Shown: piece by piece, positions 1-8,142 of the stretch
How the letters are laid out: the number at the start of each line of letters is the position of its first letter
Numbering within the stretch: the first letter of the stretch is position 1
Source: JASFQI01 sp050115555
GTDB lineage: Bacteria > Desulfobacterota > DSM-4660 > Desulfatiglandales > HGW-15
Length of the DNA: 29,267 nucleotides
Assembly: GCA_050115555.1 (NCBI GenBank)
Contig: JASFQI010000016.1
Location: forward strand, 1-29,267
Reading direction: 5' to 3'
Notes under the pieces: model-generated
What the model was told of the DNA's origin: nothing
Databases searched by the model: none
The model's input: the letters and a program-made list of their open reading frames with translations, nothing else
Program-made: the position numbers and the translations under genes

Positions 1-938
1 TTTCGAAAGGAATCCTCGAACAGGACCTCTTTCCAGACCGGCTCAAACTCCTCAAAGCCCGCCAGAAACTTCTCAAAAAGCTTTTTGGCGTCCACGTCCA
101 CCTTGGGAGGCATTTCCACCTCGCCGAGCCCGAACCCGTAAATGGCCGTGGGCTTGCTGTACTTCACGCGCGTCCAGGTGTCCTCGAAGTGGGTCATGAG
201 GGAAAAGATGGTGCCGATGACCTGCCGGAACATGGGCCCCAGAGAGGCGGCCGGGTCCTTGGGCCGGTGCACCTTGGGCCGCCCCATGAAGGACTGACAG
301 ATGGGGAGCCCCTCGTTGAGGGCGATCGTCGTCATCCAGATGTCGATCCCGAAGTTCGCCGTGGCCTCGTCCCAGGCCTCGTTTTCGAGGTACACCTCGG
401 CGAGCTTCCCACTGAAACCGAAATCCCCTCCGATGGGCTGGCGCACCCGGCGCCCGTACAGGGCCCGGGACAGCGGGTAGGCAATGCCGTTGGTGATCGT
501 GCCGTCGTACTTGTGCCGAACGTACAGAGGGGCCACGTAGGCGAAGTCATTGAACAGGGGCTCTCCCAGGTTTTTGATCCATCGCGGCGTGATGCTCTTC
601 AGGTCCGCGTCCACCACCACCACGGCCTTTGCCTCCAGCTCGACGACCTTCTCGAACAGGTTCCGGAAGTTATTCCCCTTGCCCTTGACGCCGGGTTCCG
701 TGGAAAGGTAGATCTTGGGACGCTCCGTGGGCGTGTTCAGGAAAGCCTCCCTGGTCCCGTCCGGAGAGTTGTTGTCGGTGTTGATGATGACCGAACGCTC
801 TTCCGGAAAAAACTTGGTCAATCCCTCGCTCGCCTGTGTGACGGGAAAGCTGATGGAATCCGCCTCGTTGTAGGAGGGAATACAGACCACGAGATCCGCC
901 TTGTCGACCCCTTCCGGGTTCACTTCCTTCTCGAACAT
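1..938 (-). CDS. Glycosyltransferase (GT-A fold, GT2/GT78/GT81-like), 3' end cut by window
   Basis: The reading frame opens at an ATG at 938 and runs without a stop off the window start, giving 312 complete residues and no C-terminus. The N-terminus has a nucleotide-sugar-binding strand with IPSYNEADSI, and a DxD-type metal/sugar-nucleotide motif VVVDADLKS lies near residue 108. A later RQPIGGDFGFSG stretch resembles the acceptor-side region of mannosylglycerate-synthase-like enzymes. There is no signal peptide or membrane segment, so it should be a cytoplasmic soluble transferase. The start lies 1 base beyond the phosphatase stop, with a GGAGG inside the phosphatase 3' end, so the two genes are probably translationally coupled. 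From its neighbours I infer a glucosylglycerate or mannosyl(glucosyl)glycerate synthase. The exact sugar and acceptor cannot be read from sequence, and a polysaccharide or glycolipid transferase remains possible. Confidence 0.8.
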   Translation of the reverse strand, partial: MFEKEVNPEGVDKADLVVCIPSYNEADSISFPVTQASEGLTKFFPEERSVIINTDNNSPDGTREAFLNTPTERPKIYLSTEPGVKGKGNNFRNLFEKVVELEAKAVVVVDADLKSITPRWIKNLGEPLFNDFAYVAPLYVRHKYDGTITNGIAYPLSRALYGRRVRQPIGGDFGFSGKLAEVYLENEAWDEATANFGIDIWMTTIALNEGLPICQSFMGRPKVHRPKDPAASLGPMFRQVIGTIFSLMTHFEDTWTRVKYSKPTAIYGFGLGEVEMPPKVDVDAKKLFEKFLAGFEEFEPVWKEVLFEDSFR

Positions 939-939
939 C

Positions 940-1767
940 TCAGGACATACCTCCGTTCGAATACTCCTCCAAAAGATTCAACACCGCACGGTTCCATCCG
1001 GCAGGTCCGCGTTCCTCCGTGACGCGTAGTCCCGGGACCGCCTCGATCCGATCCCCAAAGGATTGGGCCGAGCGGACCAGGATCGGCCGATCCACATGCC
1101 TCAGCATGGGCACATCATTGAGGCTGTCCCCCAAGCCGGCGGTCCAAAGGACAGGGTACTCCTTTTGGAACCAGGTCGCCAGCCGTAGAACCGCCTCCCC
1201 TTTATCACAGGAACCAAAGAGATGAAAGAAGCGTCCGCCACGCGTGACCCGCGCCCCCCGTTTCTCGGCTTCCTGCACGAGTTCGGGCACATCGATACGA
1301 TTCCCGTCTTCCCACACAAAGGGTTCGTCGTACTCTCGCCGGGATGCCAGTCGGGCCTTTTCCGGCGGCAGTCCGGTACGCCGGCAGATCTCCTCGAGCC
1401 CCATATCGGAAAATCCCCGCAACCCCCAGCCCGTCTCCTCCCGAAGGCTACGAAGGATCGGTACGAGGCGTTCGTAGGGAAGCCCCAGGGGCATGACATG
1501 CCCGCCTTCGCAGGGATTTGCCTCGGTCGGCGGCGCCATGGGGCAGGCCTCGGGGAAAAAAATGCCGCCGCCGTTTTCCGAAACAAGGGGCCAGAAAAGG
1601 CCCAGCTCGATACGAAGGGCCTCCATCTCCGCACGCGTCTTGCTCGAGACCAGGACCACGGGTACCTGAAGGCGCCTGCAGCAGTCCAGGGCTTCCTCGG
1701 CATCCTGCCACTCGTACGTCTCATGGTCCAGGAGCGTGCCGTCCAAGTCCGTGAAAACGACAAGCAT
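940..1767 (-). CDS. HAD-family mannosyl/glucosyl-3-phosphoglycerate phosphatase-like protein
   Basis: This is a cytoplasmic haloacid dehalogenase phosphatase of about 275 residues. Visible motifs are the N-terminal nucleophile loop TDLDGTLLD (HAD motif I), SSKTRAEME (motif II serine), ENGGGIFFP, a lysine in GSCDKGEA (motif III) and GLGDSLNDVPML (motif IV). This arrangement with a C2-type cap matches the mannosyl-3-phosphoglycerate phosphatase (MPGP) group, which removes phosphate from glycosyl-3-phosphoglycerate to leave the compatible solute. The ATG at 1767 is used; a TTG two codons upstream (1773) is possible, and neither has a strong Shine-Dalgarno. It lies between two glycosyltransferases on the same strand, which supports synthesis of a glucosylglycerate-type solute. 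The sugar (glucose or mannose) is not resolved. Confidence 0.82.
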   Translation of the reverse strand: MLVVFTDLDGTLLDHETYEWQDAEEALDCCRRLQVPVVLVSSKTRAEMEALRIELGLFWPLVSENGGGIFFPEACPMAPPTEANPCEGGHVMPLGLPYERLVPILRSLREETGWGLRGFSDMGLEEICRRTGLPPEKARLASRREYDEPFVWEDGNRIDVPELVQEAEKRGARVTRGGRFFHLFGSCDKGEAVLRLATWFQKEYPVLWTAGLGDSLNDVPMLRHVDRPILVRSAQSFGDRIEAVPGLRVTEERGPAGWNRAVLNLLEEYSNGGMS

Positions 1768-1831
1768 GTTCAAAAGCGATTCCAGAGTTGAGGCTCGCTC
1801 GGATTTTCCGTGGATCGATCTTCCTGAAACA

Positions 1832-3298
1832 CTACCGGAACCGCTGCTTCTCCCCCTCCACCGCCTCGATCAGGTCGAAAAAGATGTTCGGAAGCTTGTT
1901 GGAAACTCTCTCCCAGGACACGGTGGTCGGGATCTCGAAGAGCGCCCGACGCGTCTTTTCCTCCACCGAAAGGATCGTCTCGGCCAGACCCTGGTCGAGG
2001 TAAGGCTTGAACTCCGGGTGGGTGTTCACCAGCCGGAGGAAGCGCTCGTTCAGTCGGGTGGGTGAGGTCAGGAGTTCCCCGGCCTGGAGAAGGGAGTCCC
2101 GGAACACCTTTTTCACCAGGCGCTCCTCGCCTTCCCGGTCGTACTTCAGGTCGCTGAATCCGGAGTCGTCGGAGTACTTCTTAATGAGCTCTTCCGCCAC
2201 GGCCTGGTAGGTGATCGAGAGATCGCGAATAAAGGTGTCCGAAATCTCGAGCCCCTCCTCGATCACGAGCGCATTCATGAGGGTCGTCACGATGTCCACG
2301 CCCATGCGGTTGAGCCCCTTGCTGTGATCCGACTCCGAGACCTCCTGGTGCTTGTGATCAAAAGGCCGGCTCGTGAACATGACCTGGGCCGCGGACGAGG
2401 CCTTTCGGTAGACCTCAATCAGGGTAAAGATCTCCACACCCCAATTCGTGGCAAAACGCATCTTTTTGAGCAGGTCCGTATGGAAGGCCACTTCCCCGGA
2501 GAGCTGGTAGTGAAACCCCAGAAGAAAATCGATCATTCGGAGCATGCGCTCATCTTTGCTCTCGGTAAACTTTCGCTTCAGGGTGAGAAGCAGGGGATCG
2601 AGGAGAAGTCGTTTGACCCGACCGTACAGGGTTCCCTCGCGAATTCTGGAGTAGTAGGCCTTGGAAAAATCGTAGTTCCCCACCACGACCGGGAAAAAGA
2701 GCCGGTCCAGCTGGACCGCGCGGAAGGTCCGGATGTCTGCATCGATCAGCCCCACGGACTCCGCACCGAGTGCCATGGCGATCCCGAAGCTCAGGAACAT
2801 GTTCCGGCCCTTGCCCGGCTCCTGAATGTTGAATCCCCCTTTGGTGAGCTTTCGGTAGATCTCGGAAAAGGCCGGGCCGTCGTTCCACTGGATCACGAAG
2901 TTGCGAATGCCATGATCCCGAATGAGTTCGTGAAGCCACCTCGCCTCTTCCTCGGTCGCTCGGTCCAGACCGAAGATAATGTGCGAGAGGTAGGACGTGC
3001 CCGAGAGCTGCTTCAAGATGTTCTTGAACACCGGAAGATTGGCCGGTTCCGTATACTCGCTCGCTAGAAGGGGAACGATCAGCACGGTCTTCTTCCACTT
3101 GGAATAGAGCCGGAGCTGGCTCTTGAGGTGCTTCCGGTCCTGCTTCCTCAGGATATGAAACGTTGTGATGCGGCTGTGGGTCTGACTGAAGTCGGTGATG
3201 GTCCCTTCCTCCTTCCGAAAAACGCCCGAGAGCGGCTTTCTGCTCAGCAAGGGGGGCACCGGCAGGATCGCGGCACTTCCCGCAACGCGATATTTCAA
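1832..3298 (-). CDS. Glucosyl-3-phosphoglycerate synthase-like glycosyltransferase (GT81-like)
   Basis: This is a soluble GT-A glycosyltransferase. The donor-site motifs EPGKGRNMFLSFG and LIDADIRTF (DxD) are typical of glucosyl-3-phosphoglycerate synthase relatives, which transfer a sugar from an NDP-sugar to 3-phosphoglycerate. A later NWGVEIFTLIEVY and a long helical C-terminus also fit. The limit 3298 is a TTG and is only the outermost conventional start. The -10 element of a TTGACA promoter overlaps that TTG, and the only strong ribosome site (AAGGAGG at 3208-3214) lies 8 bases before an in-frame ATC at 3199. Translation therefore probably begins near 3199 (about 455 residues, starting (I)TDFSQT). 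It is followed 64 bases later by the MPGP-like phosphatase, which would take the phosphorylated product. Identity as GpgS-like is good; the exact donor is inferred. Confidence 0.78.
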   Translation of the reverse strand: MKYRVAGSAAILPVPPLLSRKPLSGVFRKEEGTITDFSQTHSRITTFHILRKQDRKHLKSQLRLYSKWKKTVLIVPLLASEYTEPANLPVFKNILKQLSGTSYLSHIIFGLDRATEEEARWLHELIRDHGIRNFVIQWNDGPAFSEIYRKLTKGGFNIQEPGKGRNMFLSFGIAMALGAESVGLIDADIRTFRAVQLDRLFFPVVVGNYDFSKAYYSRIREGTLYGRVKRLLLDPLLLTLKRKFTESKDERMLRMIDFLLGFHYQLSGEVAFHTDLLKKMRFATNWGVEIFTLIEVYRKASSAAQVMFTSRPFDHKHQEVSESDHSKGLNRMGVDIVTTLMNALVIEEGLEISDTFIRDLSITYQAVAEELIKKYSDDSGFSDLKYDREGEERLVKKVFRDSLLQAGELLTSPTRLNERFLRLVNTHPEFKPYLDQGLAETILSVEEKTRRALFEIPTTVSWERVSNKLPNIFFDLIEAVEGEKQRFR

Positions 3299-3326
3299 AG
3301 GTAGAGGAATTCGGATGGGTTGTCAA
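3298..3326 (-). promoter_or_regulatory. Sigma70-type promoter for the glycosyltransferase/phosphatase cluster
   Basis: On the minus strand a perfect TTGACA (3326-3321) is followed by a 17-base spacer and TACCTT (3303-3298; T, A and the last T match TATAAT). The predicted transcript would start near 3291. That puts the outermost TTG codon of the downstream gene outside the message and favours a later start. Confidence 0.5.
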
Positions 3327-3383
3327 TGCATCCTGCGCGATGGTACTCAGGTGGATCCGCGCTCTGACACGCACGGGAAGCCC

Positions 3384-4412
<1,029 letters not shown>

Positions 4413-4482
4413 AACACCTTCCGCCCGGGGACTGCGACGTGCCCGGATCGATGCGGCTTCGGCAGAAAGGGCCGCCTCCGGA

Positions 4483-5094
4483 TCAGGACAACACTCTCAG
4501 GGACTCCTTGATGAGCCCCTCCAGGGGCGCCTTGCCGATCCGGCTCGAGGCCTTTTCCACCGCCGCCCTGGCGGATCGCGCGGGGTATCCCAGATTGACC
4601 AGGGCCGACACAGCCTCCTCGAACGCGGTTGCGTCGTGCAAGGGACCTCCCCCGGGAAAAGACGTCCCCGCCGGGGTCTTTTCCTGCTTCAAGGACACGG
4701 CGCGGTCCTTGAGCTCGAGGGCGATGCGCTCCGCCGTCTTCTTTCCCACGCCCGGGATGGCCTGAAGTCGAACCGCATCCCCCACCGACATGGCCTCCAG
4801 GAGCTCATCCGGGCCGATGCCGGATAGGGTATTGACCGCCAGGCGGGGTCCGATCCCGGAAACGGAAACCAGCAGGAGGAAAAGGGTCTTCTCCATGCGG
4901 GTCCGAAAGCCGAACAGCATGAGCGCATCCTCGCGGACGTGGGTGTGAATGTGGAGCGAGACCTCCTCTTTTTCTTCCGGCAGGTCGTAGAACGTGGACA
5001 GGGGAACCACGACCTCGTAGCCCACTCCTCCGTTCTCGATCACCACGGCGCGGGGATCCTTGTCAATGAGCGTGCCGCGAAGATGTGCAATCAT
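4483..5094 (-). CDS. ruvA: Holliday junction branch migration protein RuvA
   Basis: RuvA is the tetrameric DNA-binding partner of RuvB that holds the four-way junction in square-planar form. The 203-residue product begins MIAHLRGTL, with the OB-fold domain I, then paired helix-hairpin-helix motifs (VSGIGPRLAVNTLSGIG and IPGVGKKTAERI), and a short C-terminal domain III (ALVNLGYPARSARAAVEKA) that contacts RuvB. The frame is open upstream to about 5304, but the ATG at 5094 matches the family N-terminus and forms an ATGA overlap with the ruvC stop, which indicates translational coupling. Confidence 0.97.
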   Translation of the reverse strand: MIAHLRGTLIDKDPRAVVIENGGVGYEVVVPLSTFYDLPEEKEEVSLHIHTHVREDALMLFGFRTRMEKTLFLLLVSVSGIGPRLAVNTLSGIGPDELLEAMSVGDAVRLQAIPGVGKKTAERIALELKDRAVSLKQEKTPAGTSFPGGGPLHDATAFEEAVSALVNLGYPARSARAAVEKASSRIGKAPLEGLIKESLRVLS

Positions 5095-5585
5095 GGAAGT
5101 GCCCGCCCTCGAGTTTCGTATCGCGTCCAGTTCAGATGGCAAACGGCCGCGGCCAGGGCGTCCGACGTGTCCAGCTTGGGTTGGAAGTCCAGGTGAAGGA
5201 TCACCTGCACCATGGAGCGCACCTGCTCCTTGGTGGCCCGGCCGTACCCGACCACGGACTGCTTGATCTCGGTGGCCGCGTACTCGTGAACCGCGACACC
5301 GCACTCCACGGCGGCGATGAGAACCGCTCCCCGGGCCTGCCCGATCTTGAGCGCGCTTTTAGGGTTCTTGGCAAAAAAGACGTCTTCGATCGCCATTTCC
5401 TGGGGCTGGTGACGGGACAGGATATCCATCATGGAGCGGTAGATGGCGTGAATTCTCTCGTAAAACGGCCGCTTTCCCGACGCGCGGATCACACCGGCAT
5501 CCACGCAGCGAAGGGTCCGGTCCTTCTTCTCCACGAGACCGAAGCCGGTAACCACGGAACCAGGGTCCACGCCCAGGACGAGCAT
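5091..5585 (-). CDS. ruvC: Crossover junction endodeoxyribonuclease RuvC
   Basis: RuvC is the dimeric resolvase that nicks Holliday junctions symmetrically. The 164-residue product shows the RNase H-like acidic residues: Asp7 in LGVDPGS, Glu in MAIEDVFFAKN, and the C-terminal pair in LDTSDALAAAVCH. Length is normal for the family. The ATG at 5585 shares its A with the yebC stop (TGATG), and the ruvC stop overlaps the ruvA ATG. With ruvA and ruvB it gives a complete RuvABC resolvasome in the order C-A-B. Confidence 0.97.
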   Translation of the reverse strand: MLVLGVDPGSVVTGFGLVEKKDRTLRCVDAGVIRASGKRPFYERIHAIYRSMMDILSRHQPQEMAIEDVFFAKNPKSALKIGQARGAVLIAAVECGVAVHEYAATEIKQSVVGYGRATKEQVRSMVQVILHLDFQPKLDTSDALAAAVCHLNWTRYETRGRALP

Positions 5586-6331
5586 CAGCCCAAGGCCTCC
5601 ATCACCTCGTCCGGAATGTCGAAGTTGGCGTACACCTTGCTGACGTCGTCGTTGTCCTCCAGGGCCTCCATCAGGTTGAGCATCTGCTGGGCTTTCTTCT
5701 CCTCCAGCCCGACCGTGTTCTGGGGGATCATGCTGATCTCGGCCACGGAGTACGTCAACTGGGCCTCGTCCATGGCGGCCCGCACCGCTTCGAAGTCCGC
5801 CGGATCCGTGATCACCTCAAAGGCCGATTCCTCCTCCTTCACGTCCTCGGCACCGGCCTCCAGGGCCAGGTCCAGGAGCGTCTCCTCCTCCACGCTGTCC
5901 CGATCAAACACGATGAGGCCCTTCTGCTTGAAGATCCAGGCCACGCACCCCGGCTCACCCAGGCTCCCGCCATGGCGGTCCATGATGTGTTTCAGATCGG
6001 CTACGGTCCGGTTCTTGTTGTCCGTGAGGCAGTTCACCAGAACGGCCACACCTCCGGGTCCGTAGGCCTCGTAGCTCACCTCTTCGTAGTTCACCCCCTC
6101 GAGCTCGCCGGTTCCTTTTTTAATCGCCCGATCGATGTTGTCCTTGGGCATGTTCTCCGCTTTGGCCGAGGCCACGGCGGTTCTCAACCGGGGATTCGCT
6201 TCCGGGTCCCCCCCTCCGAGGCGGGCGGCTACCGTGATCTCCTTGATGAGCTTGGTAAATATTTTGCCCCTTCTGGCGTCAGCCGCCCCTTTTTTATGCT
6301 TGATGGTACTCCATTTTGAATGACCGGACAT
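5585..6331 (-). CDS. yebC: YebC/PmpR/TACO1 family protein
   Basis: The 248-residue product begins with the family signature MSGHSKWSTIKHKKGAADA and RGKIFTKL, and carries the typical central YEAYGPGGVAVLVNCLTDNKNRT. Members are three-domain cytoplasmic proteins. They were described as DNA-binding transcriptional regulators and more recently also as factors acting on ribosomes during translation of difficult sequences; the sequence here does not decide between these roles. The ATG at 6331 has GTAGGAGGG at good spacing. The gene is 39 bases from rlmE and overlaps ruvC by one base. A yebC-ruvCAB arrangement is common in bacteria. Confidence 0.95.
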   Translation of the reverse strand: MSGHSKWSTIKHKKGAADARRGKIFTKLIKEITVAARLGGGDPEANPRLRTAVASAKAENMPKDNIDRAIKKGTGELEGVNYEEVSYEAYGPGGVAVLVNCLTDNKNRTVADLKHIMDRHGGSLGEPGCVAWIFKQKGLIVFDRDSVEEETLLDLALEAGAEDVKEEESAFEVITDPADFEAVRAAMDEAQLTYSVAEISMIPQNTVGLEEKKAQQMLNLMEALEDNDDVSKVYANFDIPDEVMEALG

Positions 6332-6370
6332 GGATTCCCTCCTACAGAAAAATGACGACTCCCTCGCCCT

Positions 6371-6979
6371 TCATAGAACCGGCTCTTGGGCCTTTCGGCT
6401 CCATGCCAGCAGGTACATCTCGCGGCTTCCTTTCCGGACCGCCTTCGGGCGAACACCCCGAATACGGCGGAAGTCCCGCGAGAACTCCTGCCTCAGGTCC
6501 TGGACCTCCTGCCCTTCGAACACCTTGCACAGGAAGTGCCCTTCGGGTTTCAAGAGGACTCGAGCAATGCGAAAGGCCGCACGAACGAGTTCTGCGGATC
6601 GGCTGGCATCCGCGGATTTCACACCCGTGGTCTTGGGAGCCAGATCGCTGATCACGACATCCCGCGGCCCGACACGCTCGAGCAGACGGTCGGGATCAAG
6701 GGAGAGAACATCCGCCTGAATCGCACGAAAGTTAGGAGCGGAGAGGCGCTCCGGAACGGTGAGGTCCACACCCGTCACATCCCCCCGGGGACCGGCCTGC
6801 TTCAGTGCGTACTGCGACCAGGATCCCGGGAAGCACCCGAGATCCAGAACGCGTGCGCCGGGTCGAATGAGCCGGAACTTTCGGTCGATTTCCTCGAGCT
6901 TGTAAACGGATCTCGCCAGCCATTTTTCACGCTTGGCCCGGCGCGCGTAATGGTCGTCCCAGGGGTTGCCGGTTGCCAT
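6371..6979 (-). CDS. rlmE: 23S rRNA (uridine-2'-O-)-methyltransferase RlmE (FtsJ/RrmJ)
   Basis: RlmE methylates the 2'-OH of U2552 (E. coli numbering) in 23S rRNA with S-adenosylmethionine. The 202-residue product has the SAM-binding loop VLDLGCFPGSWSQ and the K-D-K-E catalytic tetrad: Lys in RSVYKLEEI, Asp in VVISDLAPKTTG, Lys in FLCKVFEG and Glu in GSREMYLLAW. The open frame continues upstream to about 8047, but the ATG at 6979 (MATGNPWDD) matches the family start and an AGGA lies about 10 bases before it. It is the first gene of the minus-strand run into yebC-ruvCAB. The loop CF instead of the usual AA/AP is a small deviation. Confidence 0.94.
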   Translation of the reverse strand: MATGNPWDDHYARRAKREKWLARSVYKLEEIDRKFRLIRPGARVLDLGCFPGSWSQYALKQAGPRGDVTGVDLTVPERLSAPNFRAIQADVLSLDPDRLLERVGPRDVVISDLAPKTTGVKSADASRSAELVRAAFRIARVLLKPEGHFLCKVFEGQEVQDLRQEFSRDFRRIRGVRPKAVRKGSREMYLLAWSRKAQEPVL

Positions 6980-7031
6980 GATTTTCAGTCCTGCGCTCCG
7001 GTCCGAATGCCTGATCCCGCCGGGGAAAAGC

Positions 7032-7047
7032 CTCAATTTTGATTGAG
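7032..7047. repeat. Inverted repeat CTCAAT-N4-ATTGAG
   Basis: There is a perfect 6-base inverted repeat with a 4-base centre in the rlmE / TrpF-like intergenic region. It could be an operator half-site pair or a small hairpin in the rlmE leader. Its function is unknown. Confidence 0.4.
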
Positions 7048-7065
7048 TCACAAAAAACCCGTGAT

Positions 7066-7083
7066 CTAGAGATTTGCCTCTAG
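7066..7083. repeat. Inverted repeat CTAGAG-N6-CTCTAG
   Basis: There is a perfect 6-base inverted repeat with a 6-base centre, 18 bases after the previous one. The dyad geometry suits a dimeric regulator, but no regulator gene is adjacent. Confidence 0.4.
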
Positions 7084-7230
7084 TGATTCCAATGACTTGA
7101 TTGTAGCCAACAGGCGGTCGAGCGGGTTTCTGGGAGACCGTCAATTTTCTACCACATCCCTGAAGGCAATGCAAAAGATTTGTACGAACGGAAACGCAGG
7201 CCCGGCAGGCGCAGGGGCCCTTTCCAGGAT

Positions 7231-7259
7231 TGGACAATTCGAGCCAGCCCTGGTATGAC
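7231..7259 (+). promoter_or_regulatory. Sigma70-type promoter for the TrpF-like gene
   Basis: TGGACA (7231-7236, five of six to TTGACA), a 17-base spacer and TATGAC (7254-7259, four of six to TATAAT). The predicted start near 7266 would exclude the ATG at 7265 and supports the ATG at 7298. Confidence 0.55.
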
Positions 7260-7297
7260 GTCTCATGCAAACGATGGAGGATGGAAAGAGACATCCC

Positions 7298-8044
7298 ATG
7301 ATCGTCCAGATTTATGAAATTCAGGACCCCAAGGAGGCGGTGCGGTGCATCGAGCTCGGCGTCGATCACGTGGGAAGCGTGTTGCTCTCGGAGGCCGAAT
7401 GGAAACAGCCCCGCATTCGCGAGGTCATCCGGCTCAGTGAAGGGAGCGGCGCCCGGAATACTCTGATCCCGCTGTTTCAGACACAGGAGACGCTTTACCG
7501 CGCCCTGGACTATTACCGACCCGACTACATCCACTTCTGCGAGTCCCTCACGGATGCCCGGGGAAGACCGGTGGATCTGGAGCCGGCTCTTCGCACGCAG
7601 GTCCGGGTCAAGCAGAGATATCCCCACGTGGGGATCATGCGATCGATCCCGGTGCCTGCAGCCGAATGGAACCGTCCGTTCCCCACCCTCGAGATCGCCG
7701 CCCGGCTGGAAGGAGCGACCGATATCTTTCTTACGGATACCTGGCTCGGCCGGGAGCCGGTGGAGGGATACATCGGCATTACGGGCAAGACGGGCGACCC
7801 GCAGCTCTCGCGCCGACTCGTGGACCAGAGCCGCATCCCGGTGATTCTGGCCGGAGGCCTCTCTCCTGAGAACGTTTTCGATCATCTCCTCTCCTCCCGC
7901 GCATCCGGCGCGGACAGCTGCACACAGACCAACCGTTTGGACGGAGAGGGCCGACCCATCCGGTTTCAAAAAGATTTCGAGCGCGTCCAGCAGTTCGTCC
8001 AGGAGGTTCGAAGGGCCTCGCAGGCAAGCCCGACAGCGGATTGA
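7298..8044 (+). CDS. Phosphoribosylanthranilate isomerase-like (TrpF-like) barrel protein
   Basis: This 248-residue protein resembles TrpF, the TIM-barrel isomerase of tryptophan synthesis. It has the N-terminal VQIYEIQDPKEA aligned to the family KICGITxxEDA, GVDHVG, PDYIHFCE, TDIFLTDTW (the general-acid Asp region) and the phosphate-binding VILAGGLSPENV. The catalytic cysteine of the first motif is Tyr6 here, and the last phosphate loop reads GADSCTQTN rather than the usual GVDVSSGVE. No other trp gene is nearby. It is therefore probably a TrpF-like paralogue with another or unknown role, not a proven isomerase. The ATG at 7298 is chosen over 7265 because the promoter places transcription start near 7266. 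A downstream promoter overlaps its stop codon. Confidence 0.72.
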   Translation: MIVQIYEIQDPKEAVRCIELGVDHVGSVLLSEAEWKQPRIREVIRLSEGSGARNTLIPLFQTQETLYRALDYYRPDYIHFCESLTDARGRPVDLEPALRTQVRVKQRYPHVGIMRSIPVPAAEWNRPFPTLEIAARLEGATDIFLTDTWLGREPVEGYIGITGKTGDPQLSRRLVDQSRIPVILAGGLSPENVFDHLLSSRASGADSCTQTNRLDGEGRPIRFQKDFERVQQFVQEVRRASQASPTAD

Positions 8045-8069
8045 CACCCCTGAGGAGCTCCCTTATGAT
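8041..8069 (+). promoter_or_regulatory. Near-consensus sigma70 promoter for the RND efflux pair
   Basis: A perfect TTGACA (8041-8046), 17-base spacer and TATGAT (8064-8069, five of six). The -35 box overlaps the stop codon of the TrpF-like gene. The predicted transcript starts near 8076, which rules out the earlier in-frame TTG (8041) and ATG (8065) as translation starts of the adaptor. Confidence 0.7.
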
Positions 8070-8142
8070 GCCTCCGTCATCTTGTAAGCCAAGGAGTCAA
8101 AGCAGAGTCCTCTCTGGATGGAAACGAGGCTTTGAGATCGTC

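Larger units (their letters stand above)
6980..7297. other. Divergent intergenic region between rlmE and the TrpF-like gene
   Basis: This 318-base gap between divergently transcribed genes has no credible coding frame of its own. It contains two short inverted repeats (7032-7047 and 7066-7083) and, at its right end, a good plus-strand promoter (7231-7259). I could not find a convincing minus-strand promoter for rlmE; a TACAAT sits in the region on that strand without a matching -35. Confidence 0.6.

Noticed and set aside
5095..5304. Upstream extension of the ruvA frame
   Set aside because: It overlaps ruvC in another frame. The ATGA junction at 5094 and the family N-terminus MIAHLRG fix the start.
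6980..8047. Upstream extension of the rlmE frame by more than 350 codons
   Set aside because: The extension runs antisense through the TrpF-like gene. The RlmE family N-terminus begins at the ATG at 6979.
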